Assembly (NCBI RefSeq): GCF_051401765.1
Contig: NW_027480450.1
Coordinates: 62,001 to 126,000 of the forward strand
Reading direction: 5' to 3'
Source: Calliopsis andreniformis
Lineage: Eukaryota; Arthropoda; Insecta; Hymenoptera; Andrenidae
DNA length: 64,000 nucleotides
In this document: in pieces, positions 24,756-40,600 of the stretch
Layout of the letters: each line of letters opens with the position of its first letter
How positions within the stretch are numbered: position 1 is the stretch's first letter
Position numbers and translations under genes: made by a program
The notes under the pieces: generated by a model
Told to the model about the DNA's origin: nothing
The model's database searches: none
Seen by the model: only the letters and a program-made list of their open reading frames with translations

Positions 24756-27700
24756 GAATCCTCAATCTTCAGCCCTCAGTCCTCAACAATCAGTTGTCAA
24801 TCCTCAATCCTCAATAGAATATTCTCAGTTCACAGTTTTCAATACTCAATACACAATTTGCAATTTTCAAATCTCTATCCACAAACATCAATTCTCATCA
24901 CTCAACCCTCAACACTTAGTCCCCAATCCTCAATATTCAATCCTCAATCCACAGTACTCAATCCACTATCCTCAACCTTCAACCCTCAATACTCAATCTT
25001 CAATCCTCAATCCCCAATCCTCAATCCTCAATCCTCAATCCTCGATCGTCAATCTTCAATCCCCAATACTCAATCTTCAATCCTCAATCCTCAAACCTCA
25101 ATCCTCAATCCTCATTCTTCAATCCTCAATACCCAATCCTCAATCTTCAATCCTCAATCCTCAATCCTCAATTCTCAATCCTCAACCCTCAGTCCTCAGT
25201 CCTTAAACCTCAATCCTCAAACCTCAATCCTCAATCCTCAATCTTCAATCCTCAGTCCCCAATCCTCAATCTTCAATCCTGAATCCTCAATACTCAATCC
25301 TCAAACCACAATCCTCAATCTTCAATCCTCAATACTCAACCTTCAATCCTCAATCCTCAATCCTCAATTCTCAATCCTCAATTCTCAACCATCAATCCTC
25401 AATTCTCAATACTCAATAGAATATCCTGAATTCGCAGGATTCAATACTCAAACCTCAATCCTCTACCCTCAGCCCTCATCCTCTATCCTCGATCCTCAAT
25501 CCTCAGTCATCAATCCTGAATCCTCAGTACTCAATCTTCAACATTCAATCCTCATTCCTCAATCCTCAATCCTCAATCCTCAATCCTCAGTCATCAATCC
25601 TCAATATTCAATAATCAATCGTCAATCCGCAGTCCTCAATCCTCAATCCTCAATCCTCGTTCCTCAAACCTCATTCCTCAAACCTCAGTCCTCATCCTCA
25701 GTTCACAATTCTCAATCCTCAATCCTCAATCCTCAACCTTCAATCCTCAATAGTCAATCTCCAATCCTAGAGCCTCAATCCCCAATCCTCAATCCTTAAT
25801 CCTCAATATTCAACCCTCAATCCCAGTCCACAATCTTCAATCCTCAATGCTCAATCCAAAATCCTCAATCCTCAGTCCTCAATCCTCAATCCACAATCCT
25901 CAAACCTCAATCCTCAACCGTCAGCCCTCGTCCTCAGTCCTCAACCCTCAATACTCAACCATCAATACTCAATCTTCAACCTCAATCCTCAATCCTCAGT
26001 CCTCAGTCCTCAATCCTCAATATTCAACACACAACCCTCAACCATCGATCCTCAATACTCAACCATCAATCCTCAATTCTCAATACTCAATAGAACATCC
26101 TGAAATCTAATGGTTCAATACTCTATCCACAATATACAATAATCAAATCTCAATCCTGAAACGTCAATTCTCAACACTCAATCCTCAACACTCAGTCCTC
26201 TCTCTTGAATCCTCCATCCTCAATCCTCAATCCTCAACCGTCAATCTTCAATCCTCAATCCTCAACCCTCAATCCTCAGTCCTCAAACCTCAAACCCGAA
26301 TCCTCAAACCTGAATCCTCTGTCTGCAGACCTCAGTCCTCAACAATCAATCGTAAATCCTCAGTCCTCAATAGAATATCCTCAATTCTCTGTTTTCAATA
26401 CTCAATCCCCAATCTTCAATCTTCAAATCTCAATACACAAACATCAATTCTCATCAATCAACCCTCAACACTCAGTCCTCAATCTTCGATCCTCAATCCT
26501 CAATACTCAATCTTCAATCCTCAATACTGAATCTTCAATCCTCAGTCCCAAATCCTCAATCTTCAATGCTCAATCCTCAATCCTCAATCCTCAATCCCCA
26601 ATCCTCAATCTTCAATCCTCAATACCCAATCTTCAATCCTCAATCCTCAATCCTCAATCCTCATTCCTCAATCCTCAATCATCAATCCTCAATTTTTCAA
26701 TACTCAATCCTTAATCCTCAATCCTCAATACTCAACCATCAATCCTCAATACTCAATACTCAATAGAATATCCTGAATTCGCAGGTTTCAATACTCAATC
26801 CTCAATCCTCAACCCTCACCACTCATCCTCCATCCTCGATCCTCATTCCTCGATCCTCAATCCTCAGTCCTCAATCCCCAATCCTCAATCTTCAATCCTC
26901 AATACTCAATCTTCAATCCTCAACCGTCAGTCCTCGTCCTCAATCCCCAACCCTCAACACTCAACCATGAATACTCAATGTTCAATCCTCAATCCTCAAT
27001 CCTCAATCCTCAATCCTCAATTCTGAATCGTCAATCCTCAATTTTCGACCCTCAATACTCAATCTGCAATCCTCAATCCACAACCCTCAATCCTCAATCC
27101 TCAACTTTCAATCATCAATATTCAATCTTCAATCCTCAATCCCCAATCCTCAATCCTCAATCCTTAATCCAGAATCTTCAATCCTCAATCCCCAATCCAC
27201 AACCTTCAATCCTCCATGCTCAACCCTCAATCCTCAATCCTCAATCCTCAATCCTCAACCCTCAGCCCTCATCCACAATCCTCAATCCTCAATCTTCAAT
27301 CCTCAGTCCTCAAACCTCAATTCTGAATCCTCAATACTCAATCTTCAATCATCAATATTCAATCTTCAATCCTCAAACCTCAATCCTCAGTCCTCAATCC
27401 TCAGTCCTCAAACATCAATCCTGAATCCTCAATCCTGAAATTCTCAATCTTCAGCCCTCAGTCCTCTACAATCAGTTGTCAATCCTCAATCCTCAATAGA
27501 ATATCCACAATTCACAGTTTTCAATACTCAAAACTCAATCTGCTATCTTCAAATCTCTATCATCAAACATCTATTCTCATCACTCAACCCTCAACACTCA
27601 GTCCCCAATCCTCAATCTTCAATCCTCAATCCTCAATCCTGAATCCTCAATCCTCAATCTTCAATCCTCAATACTGAATCTTCAATCCTCAGTCCTCAAT

Positions 27701-29328
27701 GCTCAATCCTCAATCCTCAATCCTCAATGTTCAATCCGCAATACACAATCCTCAATGTTCAATCCTCAATTCTCAATCCTCAGTCCTCAGTCCTCAATCC
27801 TCAATCCTCAGTCCTCAAACCTCAATCCTGAATCCTCAATTCTGAATCCTCAATCTTCAGCCCTCAGTCCTCAACAATCAGCTGTCACTCCTCAATCCTC
27901 AATAGAGTATCATCAGTTCACAGTTTTCAATACTTAATACTCAATCTGCAATCTTCAAATCTCTATCCACAAACATCAATTCTCATCACTCAGCCCTCAA
28001 CACTCAGTCCCCAATCCTCAATCTTCAATCCTCATTCCTCAATCCACAATCCTCAATCCTCAATCCTCAATCTTCAATCCTCAATACTCAATCTTCAATC
28101 CTCAATCCTCAACCCTCAATCCTCAATCCTCAATCCTCAATCGTCAGTCTTCAATCCTCAATACTCAATCTTCAATCCTCAATCCTCAATCCTCAGTCTT
28201 CAATCCTCATTCTTCATTCCTCAATACCCAATCCTCAATCTTCAATCCTCAATCCTCAATTCTCAATTCTCGATCCTCAACCCTCAGTCCTCAGTCCTCA
28301 AAACTCAGTCCTCAGCCCTCAGCCCTCGTCCTCAATCCTCAATCCTCAATCATCAATCCACAACCTTCAATCCTCAATACGCAATCTTCAATCCTCAATC
28401 CTCAGTCCTCAAACCTCAATTCTGAATCCTCAATCCTGAATCCTCAATCTTCAGCCCTCAGTCCTCAACAATCAGCTGTCACTCCTCAATCCTCAATAGA
28501 GTATCATCAGTTCACAGTTTTCAATACTTAATACTCAATCTGCAATCTTCAAATCTCTATCCACAAACATCAATTCTCATCACTCAGCCCTCAACCCTCA
28601 GTCCCCAATCCTCAATCTTCAATCCTCATTCCTCAATCCACAATCCTCAATCCTCAATCCTCAATCTTCAATCCTCAATACTCAATCTTCAATCCTCAAT
28701 CCTCAACCCTCAATCCTCAATCCTCAATCCTCAATCGTCAGTCTTCAATCCTCAATACTCAATCTTCAATCCTCAATCCTCAATCCTCAGTCTTCAATCC
28801 TCATTCTTCATTCCTCAATACCCAATCCTCAATCTTCAATCCTCAATCCTCAATTCTCAATTCTCGATCCTCAACCCTCAGTCCTCAGTCCTCAAAACTC
28901 AGTCCTCAGCCCTCAGCCCTCGTCCTCAATCCTCAATCCTCAATCATCAATCCACAATCTTCAATCCTCAATACACAATCTTCAATCCTCAATCCTCAGT
29001 CCTCAAACCTCAATTCTGAATCCTCAATCCTGAATCCTCAATCTTCAGCCCTCAGTCCTCAACAATCAGTTGTCAATCCTCAATCCTCAATAGAATATTC
29101 TCAATACACAGTTTTCAATACTAAATACTGAATCTGCTATCTTCAAATCTCTATCCACAAACATCAGTCCTCATCACTGAGCCCTCAACACTCAGTCCTC
29201 AATATTCAATACTCATTCCTCAATTCTCAATCTTCAATCCAAGATACTGAATCTTCAGTCTTCAATTCTCAATCCTCAATTCCCAATCCTCAATCCTGAA
29301 TCTTCAATCCTCAGTCCCCAATCCTCAA
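24756..29328 (+). repeat. M3, right-truncated M unit between the two large blocks
   Basis: It matches 17,545-22,117 at an offset of 7,211 bp: CGATCG 17,832/25,043, CTGCAG 19,112/26,323, dyad 18,212/25,423. The first 77 bp are the end of the preceding unit with the hybrid alpha, so M3 was copied after that hybrid formed. It has the 1-bp insertion of M2 but the aaacgtc of M1, so its direct parent was neither present copy. It lacks roughly the last 0.9 kb of M; at about 29,328 it passes into N2. Confidence 0.88.
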
Positions 29329-32226
29329 CTTTCAATCCTCAATCCTCAATCCTCAATCCTCAATCCTCAACCTTCAATCCTCAATACTCAATCTTCAATC
29401 CTCAATCCTGAACTCTCAATCCCCAATCCTCAATCCTCAATCGTCAATCTTCAATCCTGAATACTCAGTCTTCAATCCTCAATCCTCGATCCTCAATCCT
29501 GAACCCCCATTCTTCAATCCTAAATACCCAATCCTCAATCTTCTATCCTCAATCCTCAATCCTCCATTCTCAATCCTCAATCCTCAGTCCTCAGTCCTCG
29601 ACAGTCAGTTGTCAATCCTCAATCCTCAATCCTCAATAGAATATCCTCAATTCACAGTTTTCAATACTCAATACTCAATCTGCAACCTTCAATCCTCAAT
29701 CCTCAATCCTCAATCCTCATTCTTCAATCCTCAATACCCAATCCTCAATCTTCAATCCTCAATCCTCAATCCTCAATTCTCAATCCTCAAACCTCAGCCC
29801 TCAGTCCTTAAACCTCAATCCTCAACCCTCAGCCCTCATCCACAATCCTCAATCCTCAATCCTCAATCCTCAATCTTCAATCCTCGATACTCAATCTTCA
29901 ATTCTCAATCCTCAGTCCTCAATCCTCAATCTTCAATCCTCAATCCTCAGTCCTCAGTCCTCAATCTTCAATCCTCAGTCCCCAATCCTCAATCTTCAAT
30001 CCTCAATCCTCAACCCTCAATCTTCTATCCTCAATCTTCAATACTCAATACTCGATCTTCAATCCTCAATCCTCAATCCTCAATCCTCAATCCTCAATCC
30101 TCAATCCTCAATCTTCAATCCTCAATACCCAATCTTCAATCCTGAATCCTGAGTCCTCAAACCTCAATTCTGAATCGTCAATCCTTAATCCTCAATCTTC
30201 AGACCGCAGTCCTCAACCATCAATCCTCAATTCTCAATACTCAATAGAATATCCTGAATTCTCTGGATTCAGTACTCAAACATAAATCCTCAACACTCAG
30301 CCCTCATCCTCAATCCTCAATCCTCAATCTTCAATCCTCAATCCTCAATCCTCAATCCTCAATCCTCAATCCTCAATCTTCAATTCTCAATACTCAATCT
30401 TCAATCCTCAATCCTCAATCCTCAATCCTCAATCCTCAATCCTCAGCATTCAGTCCTCAATACTCAATCTTCAATCCTCAATCCTGAGTCCTCAAACCTC
30501 AATTCTGAATCCTCAACACTGAATCATCAATCTTCAGCCCTAAGTCCTCAACAATCAGTTGTCAATCCTCAATCCTCAATAGAATATCCTCAATTCACAG
30601 TTTTCAATACTCAATACTCAATCTGCAATCTTCAAATCTCTATCCACAAACATCAATCCTCATCACTCAACCCTCAACACTCAGTCCCAAATCCTCAACT
30701 TTCAATCCTCAATCCTCAATCCTCAATCCTCAATCCTCAACCTTCAATCCTCAATACTCAATCTTCAATCCTCAATCCTCAACTCTCAATCGTCAATCCT
30801 CAATCCTCAATCGTCAATCTCCAACCCTGAATACTCAGTCTTCAATCCCCAATCCTCAATCCTCAATCCTCGATCCTCAATCCTCAATCCTCAATCCTCA
30901 ATATTCAATACTCAATACTCAATCTTCAATCCTCAATCCTCAATCCTCAACCCTCAATCCTCAATCCTCAATCCTCAATCGTCAATCTTCAACCCTGAAT
31001 ACTCAGTCTTCAATCCTCAATTCTCAATCCTCAATCCTCAACCCTCATCATTCAATCCTCAATAACCAATCCTCAATCTTCAATCCTCAATCCTCAATCC
31101 TCAATTCTCAATCCACAAACCTCAGTCCTCAGTCCTCAACAGTCAGTTGTCAATCCTCAATCCTCAATCCACAATAGAATATCCTCAATTCACAGCTTTC
31201 AATACTCAATACTCAATCTGCAATCTTCAAATCTCTATCCACAAACATCAATCCTCATCACTCAACCCTCAACACTCAGTCCCCAATCCTCAACTTTCAA
31301 TCCTCAATACTCAATCCTGAATCCTCAATCCTCAATCTTCAATCCTCAATACTAAACCTTCAATCCTCAATCCTCAATGTTCATTCCTCAATCCTCAATT
31401 CTCAATCTTCAATCCTCAATACTGAATCTTCAATCCTCAATACTCAATCCTCAATCCTCAATCCTCAATCCAGAATCTTCAATCCTCAGTACCCAATCCT
31501 CAATCTTCAATCCTCAATCCTCAATCCTCAATCCTCAAACCTCAACCCTCAACCGTCAGTCCTCGTCCCCAATCCTCAACCCTCAATACTCAATCATCAA
31601 TACTCAATTTTCAATCCTCAAACCCCAATCCTCAATCCTAAATCCTCAATTCTCAATATTCAACACACAACCCTCAACCATCAATCCTCAATACTCAATA
31701 CTCAATGGAATATCCTGAATTCTCATGGTTCAATACTGAATCCACAATATTCAATGATCAAATCTCAATCCTCAGTACCCAATACTCAATCTTCAATCCT
31801 GAATCCTCAATCCTCAATCCTCAAACCTCAATCCTCAATCTTCAATCCTCAATACTCAACCTTCAATCCTCAATCCTCAATCCTCAATCCTCAATCCTCA
31901 ATCCTCTATCCTCAACCTTCAACCCTCAATACTCAATCCCCAATCCTCAATCCTCAATCCTCACTCCTAAATTCTCAATCCTCTATCCTCCATTCTCAGA
32001 CCTCAAACATACATACTCAACCCTCAGTCCTCTTCCTCAAACCACAACCCTCAATCCTCAATCCTCAATCTTCTATCATCAATATTCAATCTTCAATCCT
32101 CAATCCTCAATCCTCTGTCCTCAAACCTCAATCCTGAATCCACAATACTGAATCCTCAATCTTCAGCACTCAGTCCTCAACAATCAGTTGTCAATCCTCA
32201 ATCTTCTATAGAATATCATCAATTCA
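29312..32226 (+). repeat. Segment N2, copy of N1
   Basis: It matches N1 throughout at the 19,986-bp offset. Noted differences are c at 29,834, a at 30,203 and tt at 29,330-29,331. Its left edge abuts truncated M3 and not a complete alpha module as in N1. Confidence 0.85.
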
Positions 32227-35200
32227 CAGTTTTCAATACTCAATACACAATTTGCAATTTTCAAATCTCTATCCACAAACATCAATTCTCATCACTCAAC
32301 CCTCAACACTTAGTCCCCAATCCTCAATATTCAATCCTCAATCCACAGTACTCAATCCACTATCCTCAACCTTCAACCCTCAATACTCAATCTTCAATCC
32401 TCAATCCCCAATCCTCAATCCTCAATCCTCAATCCTCGATCGTCAATCTTCAATCCCCAATACTCAATCTTCAATCCTCAATCCTCAAACCTCAATCCTC
32501 AATCCTCATTCTTCAATCCTCAATACCCAATCCTCAATCTTCAATCCTCAATCCTCAATCCTCAATTCTCAATCCTCAACCCTCAGTCCTCAGTCCTTAA
32601 ACCTCAATCCTCAAACCTCAATCCTCAATCCTCAATCTTCAATCCTCAGTCCCCAATCCTCAATCTTCAATCCTGAATCCTCAATACTCAATCCTCAAAC
32701 CACAATCCTCAATCTTCAATCCTCAATACTCAACCTTCAATCCTCAATCCTCAATCCTCAATTCTCAATCCTCAATTCTCAACCATCAATCCTCAATTCT
32801 CAATACTCAATAGAATATCCTGAATTCGCAGGATTCAATACTCAAACCTCAATCCTCTACCCTCAGCCCTCATCCTCTATCCTCGATCCTCAATCCTCAG
32901 TCATCAATCCTGAATCCTCAGTACTCAATCTTCAACATTCAATCCTCATTCCTCAATCCTCAATCCTCAATCCTCAATCCTCAGTCATCAATCCTCAATA
33001 TTCAATAATCAATCGTCAATCCGCAGTCCTCAATCCTCAATCCTCAATCCTCGTTCCTCAAACCTCATTCCTCAAACCTCAGTCCTCATCCTCAGTTCAC
33101 AATTCTCAATCCTCAATCCTCAATCCTCAACCTTCAATCCTCAATAGTCAATCTCCAATCCTAGAGCCTCAATCCCCAATCCTCAATCCTTAATCCTCAA
33201 TATTCAACCCTCAATCCCAGTCCACAATCTTCAATCCTCAATGCTCAATCCAAAATCCTCAATCCTCAGTCCTCAATCCTCAATCCACAATCCTCAAACC
33301 TCAATCCTCAACCGTCAGCCCTCGTCCTCAGTCCTCAACCCTCAATACTGAACCATCAATACTCAATCTTCAACCTCAATCCTCAATCCTCAGTCCTCAG
33401 TCCTCAATCCTCAATATTCAACACACAACCCTCAACCATCGATCCTCAATACTCAACCATCAATACTCAATTCTCAATACTCAATAGAACATCCTGAAAT
33501 CTAATGGTTCAATACTCTATCCACAATATACAATAATCAAATCTCAATCCTGAAACGTCAATTCTCAACACTCAATCCTCAACACTCAGTCCTCTCTCTT
33601 GAATCCTCCATCCTCAATCCTCAATCCTCAACCGTCAATTTTCAATCCTCAATCCTCAACCCTCAATCCTCAGTCCTCAAACCTCAAACCCGAATCCTCA
33701 AACCTGAATCCTCTGTCTGCAGACCTCAGTCCTCAACAATCAATCGTAAATCCTCAGTCCTCAATAGAATATCCTCAATTCTCTGTTTTCAATACTCAAT
33801 CCCCAATCTTCAATCTTCAAATCTCAATACACAAACATCAATTCTCATCAATCAACCCTCAACACTCAGTCCTCAATCTTCGATCCTCAATCCTCAATAC
33901 TCAATCTTCAATCCTCAATACTGAATCTTCAATCCTCAGTCCCAAATCCTCAATCTTCAATGCTCAATCCTCAATCCTCAATCCTCAATCCCCAATCCTC
34001 AATCTTCAATCCTCAATACCCAATCTTCAATCCTCAATCCTCAATCCTCAATCCTCATTCCTCAATCCTCAATCATCAATCCTCAATTTTTCAATACTCA
34101 ATCCTTAATCCTCAATCCTCAATACTCAACCATCAATCCTCAATACTCAATACTCAATAGAATATCCTGAATTCGCAGGTTTCAATACTCAATCCTCAAT
34201 CCTCAACCCTCACCACTCATCCTCCATCCTCGATCCTCATTCCTCGATCCTCAATCCTCAGTCCTCAATCCCCAATCCTCAATCTTCAATCCTCAATACT
34301 CAATCTTCAATCCTCAACCGTCAGTCCTCGTCCTCAATCCCCAACCCTCAACACTCAACCATGAATACTCAATGTTCAATCCTCAATCCTCAATCCTCAA
34401 TCCTCAATCCTCAATTCTGAATCGTCAATCCTCAATTTTCGACCCTCAATACTCAATCTGCAATCCTCAATCCACAACCCTCAATCCTCAATCCTCAACT
34501 TTCAATCATCAATATTCAATCTTCAATCCTCAATCCCCAATCCTCAATCCTCAATCCTTAATCCAGAATCTTCAATCCTCAATCCCCAATCCACAACCTT
34601 CAATCCTCCATGCTCAACCCTCAATCCTCAATCCTCAATCCTCAATCCTCAACCCTCAGCCCTCATCCACAATCCTCAATCCTCAATCTTCAATCCTCAG
34701 TCCTCAAACCTCAATTCTGAATCCTCAATACTCAATCTTCAATCATCAATATTCAATCTTCAATCCTCAAACCTCAATCCTCAGTCCTCAATCCTCAGTC
34801 CTCAAACATCAATCCTGAATCCTCAATCCTGAATTCTCAATCTTCAGCCCTCAGTCCTCTACAATCAGTTGTCAATCCTCAATCCTCAATAGAATATCCA
34901 CAATTCACAGTTTTCAATACTCAAAACTCAATCTGCTATCTTCAAATCTCTATCATCAAACATCTATTCTCATCACTCAACCCTCAACACTCAGTCCCCA
35001 ATCCTCAATCTTCAATCCTCAATCCTCAATCCTGAATCCTCAATCCTCAATCTTCAATCCTCAATACTGAATCTTCAATCCTCAGTCCTCAATGCTCAAT
35101 CCTCAATCCTCAATCCTCAATGTTCAATCCGCAATACACAATCCTCAATGTTCAATCCTCAATTCTCAATCCTCAGTCCTCAGTCCTCAATCCTCAATCC

Positions 35201-37607
35201 TCAGTCCTCAAACCTCAATCCTGAATCCTCAATTCTGAATCCTCAATCTTCAGCCCTCAGTCCTCAACAATCAGCTGTCACTCCTCAATCCTCAATAGAG
35301 TATCATCAGTTCACAGTTTTCAATACTTAATACTCAATCTGCAATCTTCAAATCTCTATCCACAAACATCAATTCTCATCACTCAGCCCTCAACACTCAG
35401 TCCCCAATCCTCAATCTTCAATCCTCATTCCTCAATCCACAATCCTCAATCCTCAATCCTCAATCTTCAATCCTCAATACTCAATCTTCAATCCTCAATC
35501 CTCAACCCTCAATCCTCAATCCTCAATCCTCAATCGTCAGTCTTCAATCCTCAATACTCAATCTTCAATCCTCAATCCTCAATCCTCAGTCTTCAATCCT
35601 CATTCTTCATTCCTCAATACCCAATCCTCAATCTTCAATCCTCAATCCTCAATTCTCAATTCTCGATCCTCAACCCTCAGTCCTCAGTCCTCAAAACTCA
35701 GTCCTCAGCCCTCAGCCCTCGTCCTCAATCCTCAATCCTCAATCATCAATCCACAACCTTCAATCCTCAATACGCAATCTTCAATCCTCAATCCTCAGTC
35801 CTCAAACCTCAATTCTGAATCCTCAATCCTGAATCCTCAATCTTCAGCCCTCAGTCCTCAACAATCAGCTGTCACTCCTCAATCCTCAATAGAGTATCAT
35901 CAGTTCACAGTTTTCAATACTTAATACTCAATCTGCAATCTTCAAATCTCTATCCACAAACATCAATTCTCATCACTCAGCCCTCAACCCTCAGTCCCCA
36001 ATCCTCAATCTTCAATCCTCATTCCTCAATCCACAATCCTCAATCCTCAATCCTCAATCTTCAATCCTCAATACTCAATCTTCAATCCTCAATCCTCAAC
36101 CCTCAATCCTCAATCCTCAATCCTCAATCGTCAGTCTTCAATCCTCAATACTCAATCTTCAATCCTCAATCCTCAATCCTCAGTCTTCAATCCTCATTCT
36201 TCATTCCTCAATACCCAATCCTCAATCTTCAATCCTCAATCCTCAATTCTCAATTCTCGATCCTCAACCCTCAGTCCTCAGTCCTCAAAACTCAGTCCTC
36301 AGCCCTCAGCCCTCGTCCTCAATCCTCAATCCTCAATCATCAATCCACAATCTTCAATCCTCAATACACAATCTTCAATCCTCAATCCTCAGTCCTCAAA
36401 CCTCAATTCTGAATCCTCAATCCTGAATCCTCAATCTTCAGCCCTCAGTCCTCAACAATCAGTTGTCAATCCTCAATCCTCAATAGAATATTCTCAATAC
36501 ACAGTTTTCAATACTAAATACTGAATCTGCTATCTTCAAATCTCTATCCACAAACATCAGTCCTCATCACTGAGCCCTCAACACTCAGTCCTCAATATTC
36601 AATACTCATTCCTCAATTCTCAATCTTCAATCCAAGATACTGAATCTTCAGTCTTCAATTCTCAATCCTCAATTCCCAATCCTCAATCCTGAATCTTCAA
36701 TCCTCAGTCCCCAATCCTCAATCTTCAATCTTTAATCCTCAATCCTCAATGCTCAATCCCCAATCCTCAATCTTCAATCCTCAATACTCAATCCTCAATC
36801 CTCAATCCTCAATCCTCAATCCTCAATCCTCAATCTTCAATCCTCAATCCTCAGTCATCAATCCTCAATCTTCAATACTCAATCGTCAATCCTCAATCCT
36901 CAATCCTCAATCTTCAATCCTCAGACCACAAACCTCAATGCTGATTCCTCAATACTCAATATTCAATCATCAATATTCAATCTTCAATCCTCAAACCTCA
37001 ATCGTCAGTGCTCAATCCTCAGTCCTCAAACCTCAATCCTGAATCCTCAATACTGAATTCTCAATCTTCAGCCCTCAGTCCTCTACAATCAGTTGTCAAT
37101 CCTCAATCCTCAATAGAATATCCCCAATTCGTAGTATTCAATACTCAAAACACAATCTGCAATCTTCAAACCTCTATCCTCAAACATCTATTCTCATCAC
37201 TCAACCCTCAACACTCAGTCCCCAATCCTCAATCTTCAATACTCAATCCTCAATCCTTAATCCTCAATCCTCAATGTTCTATCCTCAATACTGAACCTTC
37301 AATCCTCAATCCTCAATTTTTCGATCCTCAATCCCCGATCCTCAAACGTCAATCTTCAAACCTGAATACTCAACCTTCAATCCTCAATCCTCAATCCTCA
37401 ATCGTCAACCCTCGGCCCTCATCCTCAATACTCAATCCTCAATCCTCAATCCTCAATCTTCAATACTCGATACTCAATCTTCAATCCTCAATCCTCAGTC
37501 CTCAAACCTCAATTCTGAATCCTCAATCCTGAATCCTCAATCTTCAGCCCTCAGTCCTCAACAATCAGTTGTCAATCCTCAATCCTCAATAGAATATTCT
37601 CAGTTCA
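32227..37607 (+). repeat. M4, copy of M1
   Basis: It is 5,381 bp long, as M1, with CGATCG at 32,437, the dyad at 32,817 and CTGCAG at 33,717. It shares the M1-only G (33,350) and the caatttt variant near 33,636. That makes it the direct counterpart of M1 and not of M2 or M3. Confidence 0.91.
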
Positions 37608-40600
37608 CAGTTTTCAATACTCAATACACAATTTGCAATTTTCAAATCTCTATCCACAAACATCAATTCTCATCACTCAACCCTCAACACTTAGTCCCCA
37701 ATCCTCAATATTCAATCCTCAATCCACAGTACTCAATCCACTATCCTCAACCTTCAACCCTCAATACTCAATCTTCAATCCTCAATCCCCAATCCTCAAT
37801 CCTCAATCCTCAATCCTCGATCGTCAATCTTCAATCCCCAATACTCAATCTTCAATCCTCAATCCTCAAACCTCAATCCTCAATCCTCATTCTTCAATCC
37901 TCAATACCCAATCCTCAATCTTCAATCCTCAATCCTCAATCCTCAATTCTCAATCCTCAACCCTCAGTCCTCAGTCCTTAAACCTCAATCCTCAAACCTC
38001 AATCCTCAATCCTCAATCTTCAATCCTCAGTCCCCAATCCTCAATCTTCAATCCTGAATCCTCAATACTCAATCCTCAAACCACAATCCTCAATCTTCAA
38101 TCCTCAATACTCAACCTTCAATCCTCAATCCTCAATCCTCAATTCTCAATCCTCAATTCTCAACCATCAATCCTCAATTCTCAATACTCAATAGAATATC
38201 CTGAATTCGCAGGATTCAATACTCAAACCTCAATCCTCTACCCTCAGCCCTCATCCTCTATCCTCGATCCTCAATCCTCAGTCATCAATCCTGAATCCTC
38301 AGTACTCAATCTTCAACATTCAATCCTCATTCCTCAATCCTCAATCCTCAATCCTCAATCCTCAGTCATCAATCCTCAATATTCAATAATCAATCGTCAA
38401 TCCGCAGTCCTCAATCCTCAATCCTCAATCCTCGTTCCTCAAACCTCATTCCTCAAACCTCAGTCCTCATCCTCAGTTCACAATTCTCAATCCTCAATCC
38501 TCAATCCTCAACCTTCAATCCTCAATAGTCAATCTCCAATCCTAGAGCCTCAATCCCCAATCCTCAATCCTTAATCCTCAATATTCAACCCTCAATCCCA
38601 GTCCACAATCTTCAATCCTCAATGCTCAATCCAAAATCCTCAATCCTCAGTCCTCAATCCTCAATCCACAATCCTCAAACCTCAATCCTCAACCGTCAGC
38701 CCTCGTCCTCAGTCCTCAACCCTCAATACTCAACCATCAATACTCAATCTTCAACCTCAATCCTCAATCCTCAGTCCTCAGTCCTCAATCCTCAATATTC
38801 AACACACAACCCTCAACCATCGATCCTCAATACTCAACCATCAATCCTCAATTCTCAATACTCAATAGAACATCCTGAAATCTAATGGTTCAATACTCTA
38901 TCCACAATATACAATAATCAAATCTCAATCCTGAAAAGTCAATTCTCAACACTCAATCCTCAACACTCAGTCCTCTCTCTTGAATCCTCCATCCTCAATC
39001 CTCAATCCTCAACCGTCAATCTTCAATCCTCAATCCTCAACCCTCAATCCTCAGTCCTCAAACCTCAAACCCGAATCCTCAAACCTGAATCCTCTGTCTG
39101 CAGACCTCAGTCCTCAACAATCAATCGTAAATCCTCAGTCCTCAATAGAATATCCTCAATTCTCTGTTTTCAATACTCAATCCCCAATCTTCAATCTTCA
39201 AATCTCAATACACAAACATCAATTCTCATCAATCAACCCTCAACACTCAGTCCTCAATCTTCGATCCTCAATCCTCAATACTCAATCTTCAATCCTCAAT
39301 ACTGAATCTTCAATCCTCAGTCCCAAATCCTCAATCTTCAATGCTCAATCCTCAATCCTCAATCCTCAATCCCCAATCCTCAATCTTCAATCCTCAATAC
39401 CCAATCTTCAATCCTCAATCCTCAATCCTCAATCCTCATTCCTCAATCCTCAATCATCAATCCTCAATTTTTCAATACTCAATCCTTAATCCTCAATCCT
39501 CAATACTCAACCATCAATCCTCAATACTCAATACTCAATAGAATATCCTGAATTCGCAGGTTTCAATACTCAATCCTCAATCCTCAACCCTCACCACTCA
39601 TCCTCCATCCTCGATCCTCATTCCTCGATCCTCAATCCTCAGTCCTCAATCCCCAATCCTCAATCTTCAATCCTCAATACTCAATCTTCAATCCTCAACC
39701 GTCAGTCCTCGTCCTCAATCCCCAACCCTCAACACTCAACCATGAATACTCAATGTTCAATCCTCAATCCTCAATCCTCAATCCTCAATCCTCAATTCTG
39801 AATCGTCAATCCTCAATTTTCGACCCTCAATACTCAATCTGCAATCCTCAATCCACAACCCTCAATCCTCAATCCTCAACTTTCAATCATCAATATTCAA
39901 TCTTCAATCCTCAATCCCCAATCCTCAATCCTCAATCCTTAATCCAGAATCTTCAATCCTCAATCCCCAATCCACAACCTTCAATCCTCCATGCTCAACC
40001 CTCAATCCTCAATCCTCAATCCTCAATCCTCAACCCTCAGCCCTCATCCACAATCCTCAATCCTCAATCTTCAATCCTCAGTCCTCAAACCTCAATTCTG
40101 AATCCTCAATACTCAATCTTCAATCATCAATATTCAATCTTCAATCCTCAAACCTCAATCCTCAGTCCTCAATCCTCAGTCCTCAAACATCAATCCTGAA
40201 TCCTCAATCCTGAAATTCTCAATCTTCAGCCCTCAGTCCTCTACAATCAGTTGTCAATCCTCAATCCTCAATAGAATATCCACAATTCACAGTTTTCAAT
40301 ACTCAAAACTCAATCTGCTATCTTCAAATCTCTATCATCAAACATCTATTCTCATCACTCAACCCTCAACACTCAGTCCCCAATCCTCAATCTTCAATCC
40401 TCAATCCTCAATCCTGAATCCTCAATCCTCAATCTTCAATCCTCAATACTGAATCTTCAATCCTCAGTCCTCAATGCTCAATCCTCAATCCTCAATCCTC
40501 AATGTTCAATCCGCAATACACAATCCTCAATGTTCAATCCTCAATTCTCAATCCTCAGTCCTCAGTCCTCAATCCTCAATCCTCAGTCCTCAAACCTCAA